Positions 1 to 9,271 of a stretch of DNA of 64,000 bases are shown here, piece after piece. The stretch comes from Candidatus Poribacteria bacterium (GTDB taxonomy: Bacteria > Poribacteria > WGA-4E > WGA-3G): NCBI GenBank assembly GCA_028820635.1, contig JAPPIG010000043.1, forward strand, positions 53,018 through 117,017, in the 5' to 3' direction. Each line of letters begins with the position of its first letter. Position 1 is the stretch's first letter. Position numbers and translations under genes: made by a program. The notes beneath the pieces were generated by a model that was not told where the DNA came from, did no database searches, and worked only from the letters and a program-made list of their open reading frames with translations.

Positions 1-297
1 ATTTGGGGTGGAGAATTCGGGCGGACACCGATGGCACAAGGTAGTGGACGCGACCACCACATCAAAGGATTTTCTATGTGGATGGCAGGCGGCGGTGTCA
101 AAGGTGGTATCAGTTACGGCAATACGGATGAACTTGGCTACAATGCCGTTGAAAACATCGTGCATGTGCATGACTTCCATGCTACAATGCTCCATCTGTT
201 CGGTATTGACCATGAAAAATTAACGTATCGCTTCCAAGGTCGAGATTTCCGTCTCACAGACGTGCACGGGCATGTTGTCCGCGATATTTTAGCGTAG
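1..297 (+). CDS. DUF1501 family protein, C-terminal end (partial)
   Basis: The frame is open from the first base and ends at TAG 295-297, so only about the last 98 residues are visible. They contain EFGRTP followed by a glycine- and histidine-rich stretch (GRDHH, GGGVKGG) and a [15 protein letters not shown] segment. That pattern is typical of the C-terminus of DUF1501 proteins, which are sulfatase/alkaline-phosphatase-fold relatives common in Planctomycetes and Poribacteria. The family is usually exported and paired with DUF1553/DUF1549 cytochrome-like proteins, but the partner would lie outside the window. Function is not established. The family assignment rests on motif recognition. Confidence 0.8.
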   Translation: MWGGEFGRTPMAQGSGRDHHIKGFSMWMAGGGVKGGISYGNTDELGYNAVENIVHVHDFHATMLHLFGIDHEKLTYRFQGRDFRLTDVHGHVVRDILA

Positions 298-370
298 TAG
301 GCACACTCTACCGTGTCATCAGCTATTTTACTAATTGAACCGTAAACAAACAGGAAGGAAATTAACCAAT

Positions 371-1402
371 ATGCCAAGAGAACTTATAGCACCTGCCCAG
401 GAACAGGTTGCTTTCCGAGAATATGAAAGTCCACCGTTACAAGCTAATCAAATTCGAGTCAAAAGCCAATTTGGTGCCGCTAAACACGGTTCAGAGATGG
501 CATCGTATAAGGGCTATGCTGGTCCACGCGGTGGCTATGATGGTGAATATAAAATCTTTCGAGCAAACGGTTCTGGAATGGTAAATTACCCTTCGGGACT
601 TGGGAACATGTGTGTTGGCGAGGTGACTGAGGTCGGTGAGGACGTTACCGAAATTGAGGTTGGAGAGCGAGTTTTTCGGCACAGTTCTTTTCGCGAGGAA
701 CATGTTTGGGGTGCAGCTGGTACCCGTAAACTACCTGATGGCGTTCCGTGGCAGGCAGCTGTCTGTTTAGATCCAACAGATTTTGCCTTGGGTGCAGTGC
801 GCGACGGTCATATCCGGATTGGTGATGCTGTGGCAGTCTTTGGACTCGGTGGAATCGGACTGATGGCACTTCAGCTTGCGAAGTTGGCGGGGGCATATCC
901 TGTTATTGGTGTTGATCCACTTGAACTGCGCCGCAATGTAGCTCTTGAATGTGGTGCTGATGTGGTCATTGACCCGGTAGAAGAGGATGCGGGTTTGGAA
1001 ATTAAAAAAGCTACTGACAAGCGTGGTGCTGATGTTTGCATTGAATACAGCGGTCATCACATGGCACTGCAACATGCTATCCGGGGCGCGGCGTATTTAG
1101 GTACAGTTGTCGCTGGGGCATGGCCCGGTACCTACCCAGCAGGATTGGATCTCGGTGCCGAAGCGCATTTCAATCGACCGACTATTATCTTCTCACGCGC
1201 TTGTAGCGAACCGAATCCCGAATATCCAAACTGGAATGAAGGTAGACTCTTTGAGATCAGTTTAAGACTCTTGTATGATGGCAGTCTGAAATCTGAACCT
1301 GTTATTTATCCTGTTGTCGATTTTGACAACTTGTTGGATGAATATCCGAAGATCGCAACGCACCCAGGTGAGAATGTAAAATTAGGCGTTCGATTTGCAT
1401 AA
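371..1402 (+). CDS. MDR-superfamily (zinc-type alcohol dehydrogenase-like) oxidoreductase
   Basis: A protein of about 343 residues with the two-domain layout of medium-chain dehydrogenases: an N-terminal GroES-like catalytic domain and a C-terminal Rossmann domain with AVFGLGGIGLMALQLAKLAGA for NAD(P) binding. The position where zinc alcohol dehydrogenases carry the catalytic cysteine reads GAAKHGSEM, so the usual zinc ligand appears absent. This resembles BchC-like or other zinc-free members, and the substrate cannot be named. ATG 371 was chosen because AGGAAGGA lies just upstream; an in-frame TTG at 335 is possible but lacks a better site. It sits in a run of plus-strand catabolic genes with the Ldh_2 gene downstream. 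Confidence 0.8.
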   Translation: MPRELIAPAQEQVAFREYESPPLQANQIRVKSQFGAAKHGSEMASYKGYAGPRGGYDGEYKIFRANGSGMVNYPSGLGNMCVGEVTEVGEDVTEIEVGERVFRHSSFREEHVWGAAGTRKLPDGVPWQAAVCLDPTDFALGAVRDGHIRIGDAVAVFGLGGIGLMALQLAKLAGAYPVIGVDPLELRRNVALECGADVVIDPVEEDAGLEIKKATDKRGADVCIEYSGHHMALQHAIRGAAYLGTVVAGAWPGTYPAGLDLGAEAHFNRPTIIFSRACSEPNPEYPNWNEGRLFEISLRLLYDGSLKSEPVIYPVVDFDNLLDEYPKIATHPGENVKLGVRFA

Positions 1403-1428
1403 CTGTGATTTTATGATATAATGTGCAT

Positions 1429-1482
1429 AGAGAACTCCTTTTTAGAGGGTTTCCTAACCTTATTTTACCAAGGAGATTCTCT
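1429..1482. other. Imperfect inverted repeat between two dehydrogenase genes
   Basis: AGAGAACTCCTT at 1429-1440 can pair with AAGGAGATTCTCT at 1470-1482, with one bulged base and a loop of about 29 nt. It lies 27 bp after the MDR gene stop and 37 bp before the next start. It could be a terminator or a processing hairpin, but there is no T-tract of note. The right arm contains AAGGAG, yet it is too far from the next ATG to be its ribosome binding site. Confidence 0.35.
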
Positions 1483-1518
1483 TTAACAAATTAACTAACC
1501 CTTATACAGTATAAAAAT

Positions 1519-2496
1519 ATGAATGTAGTACCAAAAGAATTTATTCGCGTTATGCCAGATGTAATGCGGGGCTTCATTGGTGAAGCCTTCCAGAAAGCAG
1601 GGGCCTCAGAGGAGGACGCTGCGCATATTGCTAACTTGCTTGTTCTTACTGATCTGCGCGGTGTGTTCAGTCATGGCACGCGCCAAACACCCGGATATGT
1701 GGGGATGATGCTTGATGGCAAAGTAAATCCACGTCCAAACGTCGAATGTATTGATGAATCCCCGACGACAGCGGTCTATGACGGAGATGGCGGTATGGGA
1801 CATTTTGCCTCATATCATGCAGCAGAGGCAGCAGTCAAAAAAGCTAAAGAGATGGGACTTGGTGCCGCAACGAGTCGAAATCACTTCCACTTTGGGAGTG
1901 CTGGTAAGTATTCGCGGCTCGCGCTTGAAGTTGATTGTGCGGGATTTGCAGTCTCCTGCCACCGTTTTCGACACGGCACTGGAGGTAATATCGCCACTGC
2001 AACTGCTGCATCACCAATGAGTTTCGCAATTCCGGCGGGTGAACAGCCACCCATTGTCGTTGATATGGCAATCGGTATTGATGCTAAACTGCCGTTCGAA
2101 CAAGCATTTGAACAGAGTCCCGCTGCGTACTTCAAAATGTTAGGTTTGAGTCATGTTAGCCATGCACTCGGCGGCATGGTGGCAGGTATTTGGTTATTTG
2201 ATAAACCGGCAGATCCCCCAACAATCTGGGAAGGTGCTAATCAAGGCGGATTCATTGCAGCGTTTGACATTTCCCGGTTCCGTCCTATTGACGAGTACAA
2301 AGCGGAGATTGACCGACATATTCACGATGCACGACAGATGCAACCGGCACCGGGTTATGATCGATCAGATCTGCCCGGCGGCTTAGAATGGGAACGCGAA
2401 CAGGAATGGGCTGAAATCGGCATCCCGGTTGGCGAAGCACATCAAGAACAGTTGAAAGGGGTTGCTGAACGCGTCGGCATTCCTCATCCATTCTAA
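1519..2496 (+). CDS. Malate/L-lactate dehydrogenase family (Ldh_2) oxidoreductase
   Basis: A 325-residue protein of the type-2 malate/L-lactate dehydrogenase family, NAD(P)-dependent 2-hydroxyacid dehydrogenases distinct from the Rossmann-type enzymes. Seen in the sequence: the family N-terminus with DLRGVFSHGTRQ near residue 55, the GHFASYHAAEAAVKKAKEMG segment, and SRNHFHFGSAGKYSRLA. The HFHFGSAG stretch stands where the family has its conserved nicotinamide-binding histidine region. The C-terminus runs to the usual family end. The substrate could be malate, lactate, ureidoglycolate, sulfolactate or a sugar-derived acid and cannot be told from sequence alone. No strong ribosome binding site precedes ATG 1519; the leader is very AT-rich. 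Confidence 0.85.
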   Translation: MNVVPKEFIRVMPDVMRGFIGEAFQKAGASEEDAAHIANLLVLTDLRGVFSHGTRQTPGYVGMMLDGKVNPRPNVECIDESPTTAVYDGDGGMGHFASYHAAEAAVKKAKEMGLGAATSRNHFHFGSAGKYSRLALEVDCAGFAVSCHRFRHGTGGNIATATAASPMSFAIPAGEQPPIVVDMAIGIDAKLPFEQAFEQSPAAYFKMLGLSHVSHALGGMVAGIWLFDKPADPPTIWEGANQGGFIAAFDISRFRPIDEYKAEIDRHIHDARQMQPAPGYDRSDLPGGLEWEREQEWAEIGIPVGEAHQEQLKGVAERVGIPHPF

Positions 2497-2598
2497 ATGT
2501 TGATTTCAATATCATCATTAGCGAGAATGTGCCTCAAAATCGACCTATACCTTATTGTGGAATGGGACCACAAGAGAGTAATTTGGTGAAGGGAAGTT

Positions 2599-3543
2599 AT
2601 GACTGTTGAAATCGTGTTAGTTTTAATGGGTCTTGCATCATCTCAAATTTTTGGCGATAACGTAATAGAACAAATTGAAGTAACGCCAAGAATACAAATC
2701 GCAGAGATACCGAGCGAATTTTCTGCTTTTAGACAAGTGGGCTGTGACAAATATGTCAATGTTTTCGGCATTCACATCTTCGCAAGCCCAACGACACCTG
2801 AAGATAAACTCTCTCACGCCGCAGGAGTATTGGCACAATATCTTGATAACGACGAAGATGGCGTTCCTAACAACATGCTGGTCCTCAGTCACTTGGTGAG
2901 TCGAAACGTCTTCATCATCATGCCCGGAACAGAGGCAGAGATGGAGAAGTTGGAAATGGAACGCGTAGAAGAGGCAGGTTATCACTTTGGTCAAGACCTG
3001 TATGGTGAAGAAACTAAACCGGATTTTCTCGTTGATGGCAAAATCAACGCACCTGATGGCGATTACTATGACGGCGCATTAGAGGAAATTCTGCATCCTA
3101 TAACACAACATGGTTATGCCAACGCTTACCCTGAGGTGTTCGGGGAGGAACGGGGGTCCACCTTAGCGAAGTGCATGGATGCCGCCCGTGGTGGATATTT
3201 TGAGCAAGTGCCAAAAGGTGGACCCAAGAGCGGGTATCCGGCAGAAGCTTGGTATCACTATACGGATGAAACCTGTGACTATGGCTGCATGGTTACGGAA
3301 TATATCTATTGGGCTTTGACATCAATATTGGGAACACAAGACTTTCCAGGGCGACACGAAGCACTCAAGGTCGAATGGGAATTGAATACCAGAGAACGGG
3401 TTAGAACTGGGGATGCTGCAGTATATGAACTTCTGACAGACCCTCAGTACAGGTTTCCGACCAAAGCACCAGATGGAAACTACAAGCCATCGGCATTTCC
3501 CGAGACAGCTGTTCCTATAATCTCTATTACAGATGAAGATTAA
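2599..3543 (+). CDS. Hypothetical protein with calcium-loop-like motif, possibly secreted
   Basis: I do not recognise the family. The protein has 314 residues and a hydrophobic N-terminus (IVLVLMGLASSQIFG) that could be a weak signal peptide, although it lacks the usual basic residues. DNDEDGVPN at about residues 83-91 is an acidic loop like those in EF-hand and thrombospondin type-3 calcium sites. EEILHPITQHGYANAYPE near residues 163-180 places two histidines and glutamates in a metal-site-like arrangement. Several cysteines follow (CMDAARGG, DETCDYGCM), consistent with export and disulfides. AAGGGAAG precedes ATG 2599. A calcium-dependent exported hydrolase is conceivable but speculative. 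Confidence 0.6.
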   Translation: MTVEIVLVLMGLASSQIFGDNVIEQIEVTPRIQIAEIPSEFSAFRQVGCDKYVNVFGIHIFASPTTPEDKLSHAAGVLAQYLDNDEDGVPNNMLVLSHLVSRNVFIIMPGTEAEMEKLEMERVEEAGYHFGQDLYGEETKPDFLVDGKINAPDGDYYDGALEEILHPITQHGYANAYPEVFGEERGSTLAKCMDAARGGYFEQVPKGGPKSGYPAEAWYHYTDETCDYGCMVTEYIYWALTSILGTQDFPGRHEALKVEWELNTRERVRTGDAAVYELLTDPQYRFPTKAPDGNYKPSAFPETAVPIISITDED

Positions 3544-3619
3544 TAGGGATAGTAATGCTTTGCGAAATAATAGATCGCAGCGTTGCAGTTGAAAATGGAA
3601 ACACGCAAGCAAGGACGCA

Positions 3620-4609
3620 TTATTGTAGTCCGGCTGCCCGCAGCACTGTTTCCTGTACCGTAAACTCGTGATCAAGTGAACGGTCAGGGGATTTCTCGCC
3701 CCGAATATCAGCGACAAACGCTCGAAGGCTTTCAACGTAACGCGGACGTGGTTCCACTGGCACTGTCTGCCAACCTTTAGCGTACCCATCCCGTTCCTCA
3801 TCAAGACACAATCGCAACGCCGGTGGTTCAAGCGGCTCAAGAATTGCGCTGCCGCGTGTTCCGTAGACTTCCAATCGCCTTGATTTGCCAGAATCAATTT
3901 CCAATGCCGTTGACTCAAGAATTGCCAATGCTCTCGGATATTCAAATACAGCCGCTGTATTGTTCCGATACCACGGCACATCATGTCCGTCGTGTCTTGA
4001 GAATGGAGTCACTCTTGTCGGTCTTCCTAACAAGGCAACGATAATATCGGTGAGATGGCAGGCGAGGATAAACATAATGCCTCCCGAATGTTCACCGAGC
4101 GAATCCCAGCGTTGCCAATGTGCATCATTTGAACGCCCTGATGAGATTCGTCCCCGAACAGAAAAAATATCACCAAGTTTGCCGGAGTTTGCCCAATCAA
4201 GGATAAACTGAAAGCCAGCATTGTATCGGAACATGTAACCGAGTTGAACGAGCAGCTTTTTGTCACGTGCTATATCCAAAACCTCCCGAAACGCATCCAG
4301 GTCATCACCAGCGGGTTTATCAAACCAAACATGCTTGTTGTGTTCAAGAATCTCTCTTGCAAAGGTGAGGTTCTGCGATACACGTCCCTGCGCCGCAACC
4401 CCAACAATTGTTTCGTCCTCAAGTATTTCTTCCTTGGATGTAAACCAGTGAACGCCGTCATAGACCGAACTTTGACCAAGAGTCTCACGGACTTCTGGTG
4501 ATGGCTCAAAGACACCAGCAAAGTCGATCTCGTCACTTTCTTTCATCACGCGAGCTTTTCCCCCAGCGTGGTCGTGGGAAATACCGTATTGTGCAAGTCG
4601 TATTTTCAC
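3620..4609 (-). CDS. Gfo/Idh/MocA family oxidoreductase
   Basis: About 329 residues. The N-terminus IRLAQYGISHDHAGGKARVM fits the first Rossmann strand, with a GISHDHAGG loop replacing the classical GxGxxG; this variant is frequent in environmental members. The EHNKHVWFDKPAG segment corresponds to the conserved EKP motif of the family, here read as DKP. A C-terminal alpha/beta domain follows (GGIMFILACHLTDIIVALLG). Members use NAD(P) to oxidise or reduce sugars and inositols. The start was set at GTG 4609 because AAGGAGAAAAG lies directly upstream on the minus strand; the longer reading would begin upstream of that site. It is convergent with the preceding plus-strand gene. Confidence 0.85.
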   Translation of the reverse strand: MKIRLAQYGISHDHAGGKARVMKESDEIDFAGVFEPSPEVRETLGQSSVYDGVHWFTSKEEILEDETIVGVAAQGRVSQNLTFAREILEHNKHVWFDKPAGDDLDAFREVLDIARDKKLLVQLGYMFRYNAGFQFILDWANSGKLGDIFSVRGRISSGRSNDAHWQRWDSLGEHSGGIMFILACHLTDIIVALLGRPTRVTPFSRHDGHDVPWYRNNTAAVFEYPRALAILESTALEIDSGKSRRLEVYGTRGSAILEPLEPPALRLCLDEERDGYAKGWQTVPVEPRPRYVESLRAFVADIRGEKSPDRSLDHEFTVQETVLRAAGLQ

Positions 4610-4797
4610 GTCTTTTCTCCTTAGTATGGTTACCAAAACATAGGGTAAGTTCTGACATGATTTTATCATATAATCAACATTGACTCATGCAAAAAGTGAA
4701 TGCGAATTTTGGCTACTTGTGCTAAACTTTAGAGTATGGATTCCCGAGTGTTATCTTGTATTTTCGTTTCAAGGCGATTCTATTAAAAACTGAACCG

Positions 4798-5070
4798 ATG
4801 CAACTTCAATTCTATACGAAACCGGACTGCCCGCTCTGTGACGAAGCAAAGATCGTGCTGCAGAGCATCGGAGCGAAGACATCATTTGTTACAATAGAAG
4901 AAATTGACATTACAAAAAATTTGGGGTTATTCACAAAATATAAGCATCTGATTCCTGTACTTGAATTAGATGGTCAACAACTTTTTGTGCATCGTGCTAC
5001 CTATTGGAAGTTAATATGGCAGCTGCGGTGGCATCGGTTTCGGAAATTCTTGGCAAAGTTTGCAAGCTAA
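4798..5070 (+). CDS. Glutaredoxin-like thioredoxin-fold protein
   Basis: A 90-residue protein beginning MQLQFYTKPDCPLCDEAK. The CPLC active-site motif sits after the first strand, as in glutaredoxin-like DUF836 proteins. The cis-proline loop is also visible (HLIPVLELDGQQLF). It probably acts as a small cytoplasmic thiol-disulfide protein with an unknown partner. ATG 4798 gives the family-length protein; an earlier in-frame start at 4756 would add an atypical basic extension. It ends 32 bp before the gamma-glutamyltransferase start, so the two may be co-transcribed. A link to glutathione-type chemistry is suggestive only. Confidence 0.75.
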   Translation: MQLQFYTKPDCPLCDEAKIVLQSIGAKTSFVTIEEIDITKNLGLFTKYKHLIPVLELDGQQLFVHRATYWKLIWQLRWHRFRKFLAKFAS

Positions 5071-5102
5071 AACTTGCAATAAAAAATAACGAGGAGGTAA
5101 GC

Positions 5103-6722
5103 ATGGCTTTTCCATCACACGGCACAACACATCGATCCACAGTAACGGGGACACGCGGAATGGTGACAAGTGCACATCCGCTTGCAAGTCTTGCAGGCGC
5201 ACGCATGCTGCTCGCTGGGGGCAACGCTTTTGATGCAGCGGTCGCAGTCGCGTCCACTCTCAACGTCGTTGAACCTTACATGTCAGGTATTGCTGGCAAC
5301 GGGTATATGCTGCTCTATAGTGCGAAGGAAAAAGCGCACCGCGTGATAGATTACCTGGGAACTGCCCCTTACGCAGCGACGCTGGATGTCTATCCAACGC
5401 TTGAGAGTCAACAAGTTGGCATCCGTGCGGGGATGGTACCGGGTGGATGTGGTGGATGGCTGGCACTTTTAGACCGTTACGGAAGCATGGATCGCGCGGA
5501 CATCTTTGCCCCGGCGATTGAATCCGCAGAGAATGGGTACGCTGTAACGGTCAAGAATGCGGAGTTTATTGCTGGCGCACGTCCCTATTTTTCAGATAGA
5601 GCTGAGGAGGTTATTGCCTCAAGAGGGAGAACACCGCGTCCCGGCGAACTTTTGGTACAGAAGGATCTCGCCCAAACGTTCCGTACGGTTGTGGAAGGCG
5701 GTGCAGAGGCGTTCTACCGCGGTGAGATTGCCGAAGAGATTGTCCGTTTTTCCGAGGAGACTGATGGACTAATTACCGAAAAAGATTTAGCTGACTTTGA
5801 GGTAGAGTGGCAGGATCCTATCTCTGTAACTTACAAAGATTATGAAGTTTATTGTCCACCCCCGCCGTGTTCAGGTTTTCAATATCTGGAGACACTAAAT
5901 ATTTTAGAAAACGATGCCCTCGGTGAACTCGGTCACAATACCCCGGAATACTTACATCTGCTGATTGAAGCGATTAAATTAGCGAGTGCAGATAGAGCCG
6001 AATATGCCCCGCGTCCAAACCCACCGATTGAAAAGTTGTTGTCTAAAGACTATGCACAGGCGCAACGCGAACGCATTGGCGAACTGGCTGCAGTCAGTGG
6101 TGGTGAACGCTGGTCGAAGGACAAACTCCCTGGTGAGATTGTTGCTGATGACTGGACAACCGAATGTACAACGCACTTTGACACCGCAGATGCAGAGGGT
6201 AACATCGTCGCTGTTACGCAAAGTCTTGGACAAGCTTTCGGCTCAGGCGTAATTCTCGGTTCAACGGGAATGTTCCTCAACAACTTTATGAATTGGTTTG
6301 ACAGGATTCCAGAGAGTCCGAATGCCGTTGGACCGCATAAACGGATAGAGATGTGCATGTCACCGTGCCAAGTTTGGAAGAACGGAAATCCGTTTGCAGC
6401 GATTGGCACCCCCGGAAGCCACGGTATCCTTCAGACGACGTTACAGATGGTTTTGAACCTGATTGAACATGGCATGAACGTTCAAGCGGCGATTGAAGCA
6501 CCACGCATCCGGTTGGTAAAACCCAGTACACATGTCAGTATGGAGGGACGTATTCCTGTTGCGGTACGCGCAGCGTTAGAAGCGCGCGGGCATGATGTAG
6601 AAGTGTTACCTGATTGGACAGCAACTGTGGGAGGCGGTCACGGTATCGCCTTTGATACTGAAGAAGGAAGTTTTATGGGCGGTGCTGATCCGCGGCGTGA
6701 TGGATACGCGATAGGTGTGTGA
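5103..6722 (+). CDS. ggt: Gamma-glutamyltransferase (Ntn-hydrolase family)
   Basis: A 539-residue gamma-glutamyltranspeptidase homologue. The family processes itself before a threonine, which then becomes the nucleophile for gamma-glutamyl transfer or hydrolysis. In TTECTTHFDTADAEGN the first threonine of TTHFD, about residue 356, is the expected nucleophile. Other family blocks are AGGNAFDAAVAVA and SGIAGNGYMLLY. ATG 5103 follows a strong GAGGAGGT site; longer in-frame readings overlap the glutaredoxin-like gene. The chosen start leaves no signal peptide, unlike typical periplasmic enzymes, so a cytoplasmic acylase- or PgsD-like role is possible. The Nudix gene starts three bases after the stop. 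Confidence 0.88.
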   Translation: MAFPSHGTTHRSTVTGTRGMVTSAHPLASLAGARMLLAGGNAFDAAVAVASTLNVVEPYMSGIAGNGYMLLYSAKEKAHRVIDYLGTAPYAATLDVYPTLESQQVGIRAGMVPGGCGGWLALLDRYGSMDRADIFAPAIESAENGYAVTVKNAEFIAGARPYFSDRAEEVIASRGRTPRPGELLVQKDLAQTFRTVVEGGAEAFYRGEIAEEIVRFSEETDGLITEKDLADFEVEWQDPISVTYKDYEVYCPPPPCSGFQYLETLNILENDALGELGHNTPEYLHLLIEAIKLASADRAEYAPRPNPPIEKLLSKDYAQAQRERIGELAAVSGGERWSKDKLPGEIVADDWTTECTTHFDTADAEGNIVAVTQSLGQAFGSGVILGSTGMFLNNFMNWFDRIPESPNAVGPHKRIEMCMSPCQVWKNGNPFAAIGTPGSHGILQTTLQMVLNLIEHGMNVQAAIEAPRIRLVKPSTHVSMEGRIPVAVRAALEARGHDVEVLPDWTATVGGGHGIAFDTEEGSFMGGADPRRDGYAIGV

Positions 6723-6724
6723 AC

Positions 6725-7174
6725 ATGAATCATCCCAAACATATTGTTGCTGTCTCAGGATTGGTCCGTCATCCCGATGGAAAAATCTTGCTCATAAGAA
6801 GCCCGCGCCGTGGCTGGGAATTTCCGGGTGGTCAAGTCGAAGAAGGTGAAAACCTTATTGAAGCGTTGCAACGTGAAATTCAAGAGGAATCGGGAGTTAC
6901 TGCATCAATTGGGTCGTTGGTTGGCATCTATTCAAACATCAAAACTCCTACTAAAGTGATGTTTGGTTTTTTAGGAGATTACGTCAGCGGAGAATTAACC
7001 ACGAGTGAAGAGAGTATAGAAACCAAATGGGTTGGACGAAATTCGGTTTTGCAACATATCTCAAATCGGGTTATCTATGACCGAATCAAAGACATGCTCG
7101 ATTTTTCGGGACGTGTGCTTTATCGCGTTTATACTACCAACCCATATCAGATTCATGAACAATATTTTCTATGA
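6725..7174 (+). CDS. Nudix hydrolase
   Basis: A 149-residue protein with a clear Nudix box, GGQVEEGENLIEALQREIQEESGV split across residues about 34-57. The pattern is GX5EX7REUXEEXGU, with the REIQEE core binding divalent metal. Nudix enzymes hydrolyse nucleoside diphosphates linked to other moieties; the substrate is not predictable here. It begins three bases after the gamma-glutamyltransferase stop, so translational coupling is likely. An in-frame GTG at 6719 overlapping the upstream stop is an alternative start. Confidence 0.9.
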   Translation: MNHPKHIVAVSGLVRHPDGKILLIRSPRRGWEFPGGQVEEGENLIEALQREIQEESGVTASIGSLVGIYSNIKTPTKVMFGFLGDYVSGELTTSEESIETKWVGRNSVLQHISNRVIYDRIKDMLDFSGRVLYRVYTTNPYQIHEQYFL

Positions 7175-7240
7175 AATCAATGTCGCAGTTACTGAAAATG
7201 TCTATTGTTAGATGTCTTAAACAAAACATAAGGAGAAAAT

Positions 7241-8290
7241 ATGAAAAGAATTCGTGTCTTAAATAATTTGATTCTAATAGGACTGGGATTATTATTGATT
7301 TGTGGTTGTGAAAAAGTTCAGAAAGTAATGCCTACCGAACTACCAAGCGAAATGGATGCAGCATCAATCCGTGTTACAATGATATATCCAAGCGATTGTG
7401 TCGGTCCAGCGGCTTACTGCACTGCATTCCATATCGGTGTAAGAGCTGCTGAAGAAGAACTTGGGATTACACTAACTGAAGTAAACGGTGATGAAAACGA
7501 TCCTGTAGTCACAGAAATGCTCATAAGAGACGCTGCACAGAATTCTGAACTCGTTTTGACAGCAGGTTATCAGATGGGAGATGTGCTTGCTCGCGTCGCG
7601 CCAGAATTTCCCGATGTCAAATTTGCAATTTTTGATGTCGTGCTTGATATTCCAAATGTGGCTTCTGTGAATTATAAATCTAACGAAGGATCGTTTTTGG
7701 TCGGAGCGATTGCAGCCTTAAAATCGGAAAGCGGTAAAATCGGTTATATTGGTGGAGTGGATGTTCCGTTGTTACGTGAATTTGAAGCTGGTTACGTCGC
7801 TGGAATTCAAGCTATAAATCCCGACGCAGAAATCTCCATAGAATACATCAGTGAAGATGTAAGCGGTTTTGGACAACCGGAGAGGGCAAAAGAATTGGCG
7901 TTAGCACAATATGAAAGTGGAGTAGATGTGATTTACGTCGCTGCTGGTGGATCAGGTCAAGGGGTACTTGAAGCTGCGCAAGAGCAGCAAAAGTTCATCA
8001 TTTGGGTTGATTCTAACGGCAATCATCTCGCCCCAGGTATTGTCTTGACAAGTATGACAAAAGAGATCCCAGCTTCCGTACTGAGAATCATCCAAGAAAC
8101 CGTTGAAGGTAATTTTACGGCAGGCATCCGATACTTTGGTATAGCGGATGGCGGTGTCAATTACGCTGTTGATGAACACAATCAACCGCTGCTTTCGGAT
8201 GAGGACATAGCAACTGTTGAAGCGTTGAAAGCAAAAATAATCGCTGGTGAAATTATTGTGCCAAATACTGTTTCTCTACCACGCGAATAG
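7241..8290 (+). CDS. BMP-family (PnrA/Med-like) substrate-binding lipoprotein
   Basis: A 349-residue protein with a lipoprotein signal: a basic start (MKRIRVLNN), a hydrophobic core, and the lipobox LLICGC with Cys at about residue 23. The body fits the basic membrane protein family, periplasmic-binding folds that bind nucleosides or related ligands for ABC importers: FHIGVRAAEEELG, VLTAGYQMGDVLARVAPEFPDVKFAIFD, and the GSFLVGAIAAL segment. It has no permease or ATPase neighbour, so it may serve a transporter elsewhere or act as a sensor. AAGGAGAAAAT precedes ATG 7241. Confidence 0.88.
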   Translation: MKRIRVLNNLILIGLGLLLICGCEKVQKVMPTELPSEMDAASIRVTMIYPSDCVGPAAYCTAFHIGVRAAEEELGITLTEVNGDENDPVVTEMLIRDAAQNSELVLTAGYQMGDVLARVAPEFPDVKFAIFDVVLDIPNVASVNYKSNEGSFLVGAIAALKSESGKIGYIGGVDVPLLREFEAGYVAGIQAINPDAEISIEYISEDVSGFGQPERAKELALAQYESGVDVIYVAAGGSGQGVLEAAQEQQKFIIWVDSNGNHLAPGIVLTSMTKEIPASVLRIIQETVEGNFTAGIRYFGIADGGVNYAVDEHNQPLLSDEDIATVEALKAKIIAGEIIVPNTVSLPRE

Positions 8291-8329
8291 AGTCGGTAAA
8301 ATCAACGATTTGTATTATCTTGAGAGATC

Positions 8330-9220
8330 CTACTTGCGGCGAGAAAGATACGCTGACAAAGCGTGGTCAAACGGGGTAGTAGTATCCATCTGTACGTAAT
8401 CAATCTGACTCGCACCACATCCACGACGGTAATTCTGAATAAACTGATTCAGATTTTCAAGGTATGCTGTCTTAAGTGAGTCTGCTTGTGTTGAAAGCGT
8501 TTGTCCTGTCTCCATGTCGCGAAAAATGACAGAACCGTTATATGGGAAGGTGAGTTCAGCATTATCAAGAAGGTGAAAGACAATCACCTCATGTTTCTGA
8601 TGACGGAGATGTTTGAGTGCTGAGATGACATTTGAGGGTTCATCAAGCAGGTCAGAGATAACAATAACCAACCCACGCCTGACAATCCGTTTGGCGAGTT
8701 CGTGAAAGAGACCACTTAATTCAGTTTCCTGTCCAGGCGTAGCATTTTCAAGCGCGGACATAATCGCTCGCAGATGTGTTGCAGCACCTCTCGGTGGAAT
8801 GTATTCCGTAATGTCCGTATCAAAAAGTGCCAATCCCACAGAGTCACGCTGCTTCAGCATGAGATATGTAAGCGTCGCAGCGAGATAACACCCATATTCA
8901 AACTTTGTCAAAGTATCATCTCTATGCTTGTAGTTCATTGATGCGCTGGTATCAAGCAGGATATATGCACGCAGATTCGTCTCCTCTTCAAACTTTTTGA
9001 CATAATATCGGTCAGATTTTCCATAGACCTTCCAATCAATATATCGGATTTCATCACCGGGCATATATTGTCTGTGTTCAGCGAACTCAACGCTGAAACC
9101 TTGATAAGGGCTTTTGTGTAATCCGGTAACGAACCCTTCAACTACAAGTCGGGCGACAAGTTCCATACCTCCGATACGAGAAAGTGCGACTGGGTCAAGA
9201 TATCTGTGCGATGTTTGCAT
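8330..9220 (-). CDS. DUF58 domain protein (VWA-like)
   Basis: A 296-residue DUF58 protein. The family hallmark is present: SPYQGFSVEFAEHRQYMPGD followed by EIRYIDWKVYGKSDRYYVKKFEEE. A VWA-like stretch follows (LRAYILLDTSASM), giving a DTSAS MIDAS-type motif. DUF58 proteins usually travel with a MoxR AAA ATPase and BatA-type VWA membrane proteins. Here neither is adjacent, although a large two-VWA membrane protein lies at 32.0-34.8 kb. AGAGAAG lies upstream of the ATG. Role: probably chaperone/assembly-type function with MoxR; inference only. Confidence 0.88.
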   Translation of the reverse strand: MQTSHRYLDPVALSRIGGMELVARLVVEGFVTGLHKSPYQGFSVEFAEHRQYMPGDEIRYIDWKVYGKSDRYYVKKFEEETNLRAYILLDTSASMNYKHRDDTLTKFEYGCYLAATLTYLMLKQRDSVGLALFDTDITEYIPPRGAATHLRAIMSALENATPGQETELSGLFHELAKRIVRRGLVIVISDLLDEPSNVISALKHLRHQKHEVIVFHLLDNAELTFPYNGSVIFRDMETGQTLSTQADSLKTAYLENLNQFIQNYRRGCGASQIDYVQMDTTTPFDHALSAYLSRRK

Positions 9221-9271
9221 GTTGTTTCTTCTCTTTCGCCATTTGAATAAAAATAGTTATTAAATCGGTGA

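Noticed and set aside
2599..3543. Zinc metalloprotease call for the hypothetical protein
   Set aside because: HPITQHGYA is not an HExxH motif and no family match is certain. Left as hypothetical.
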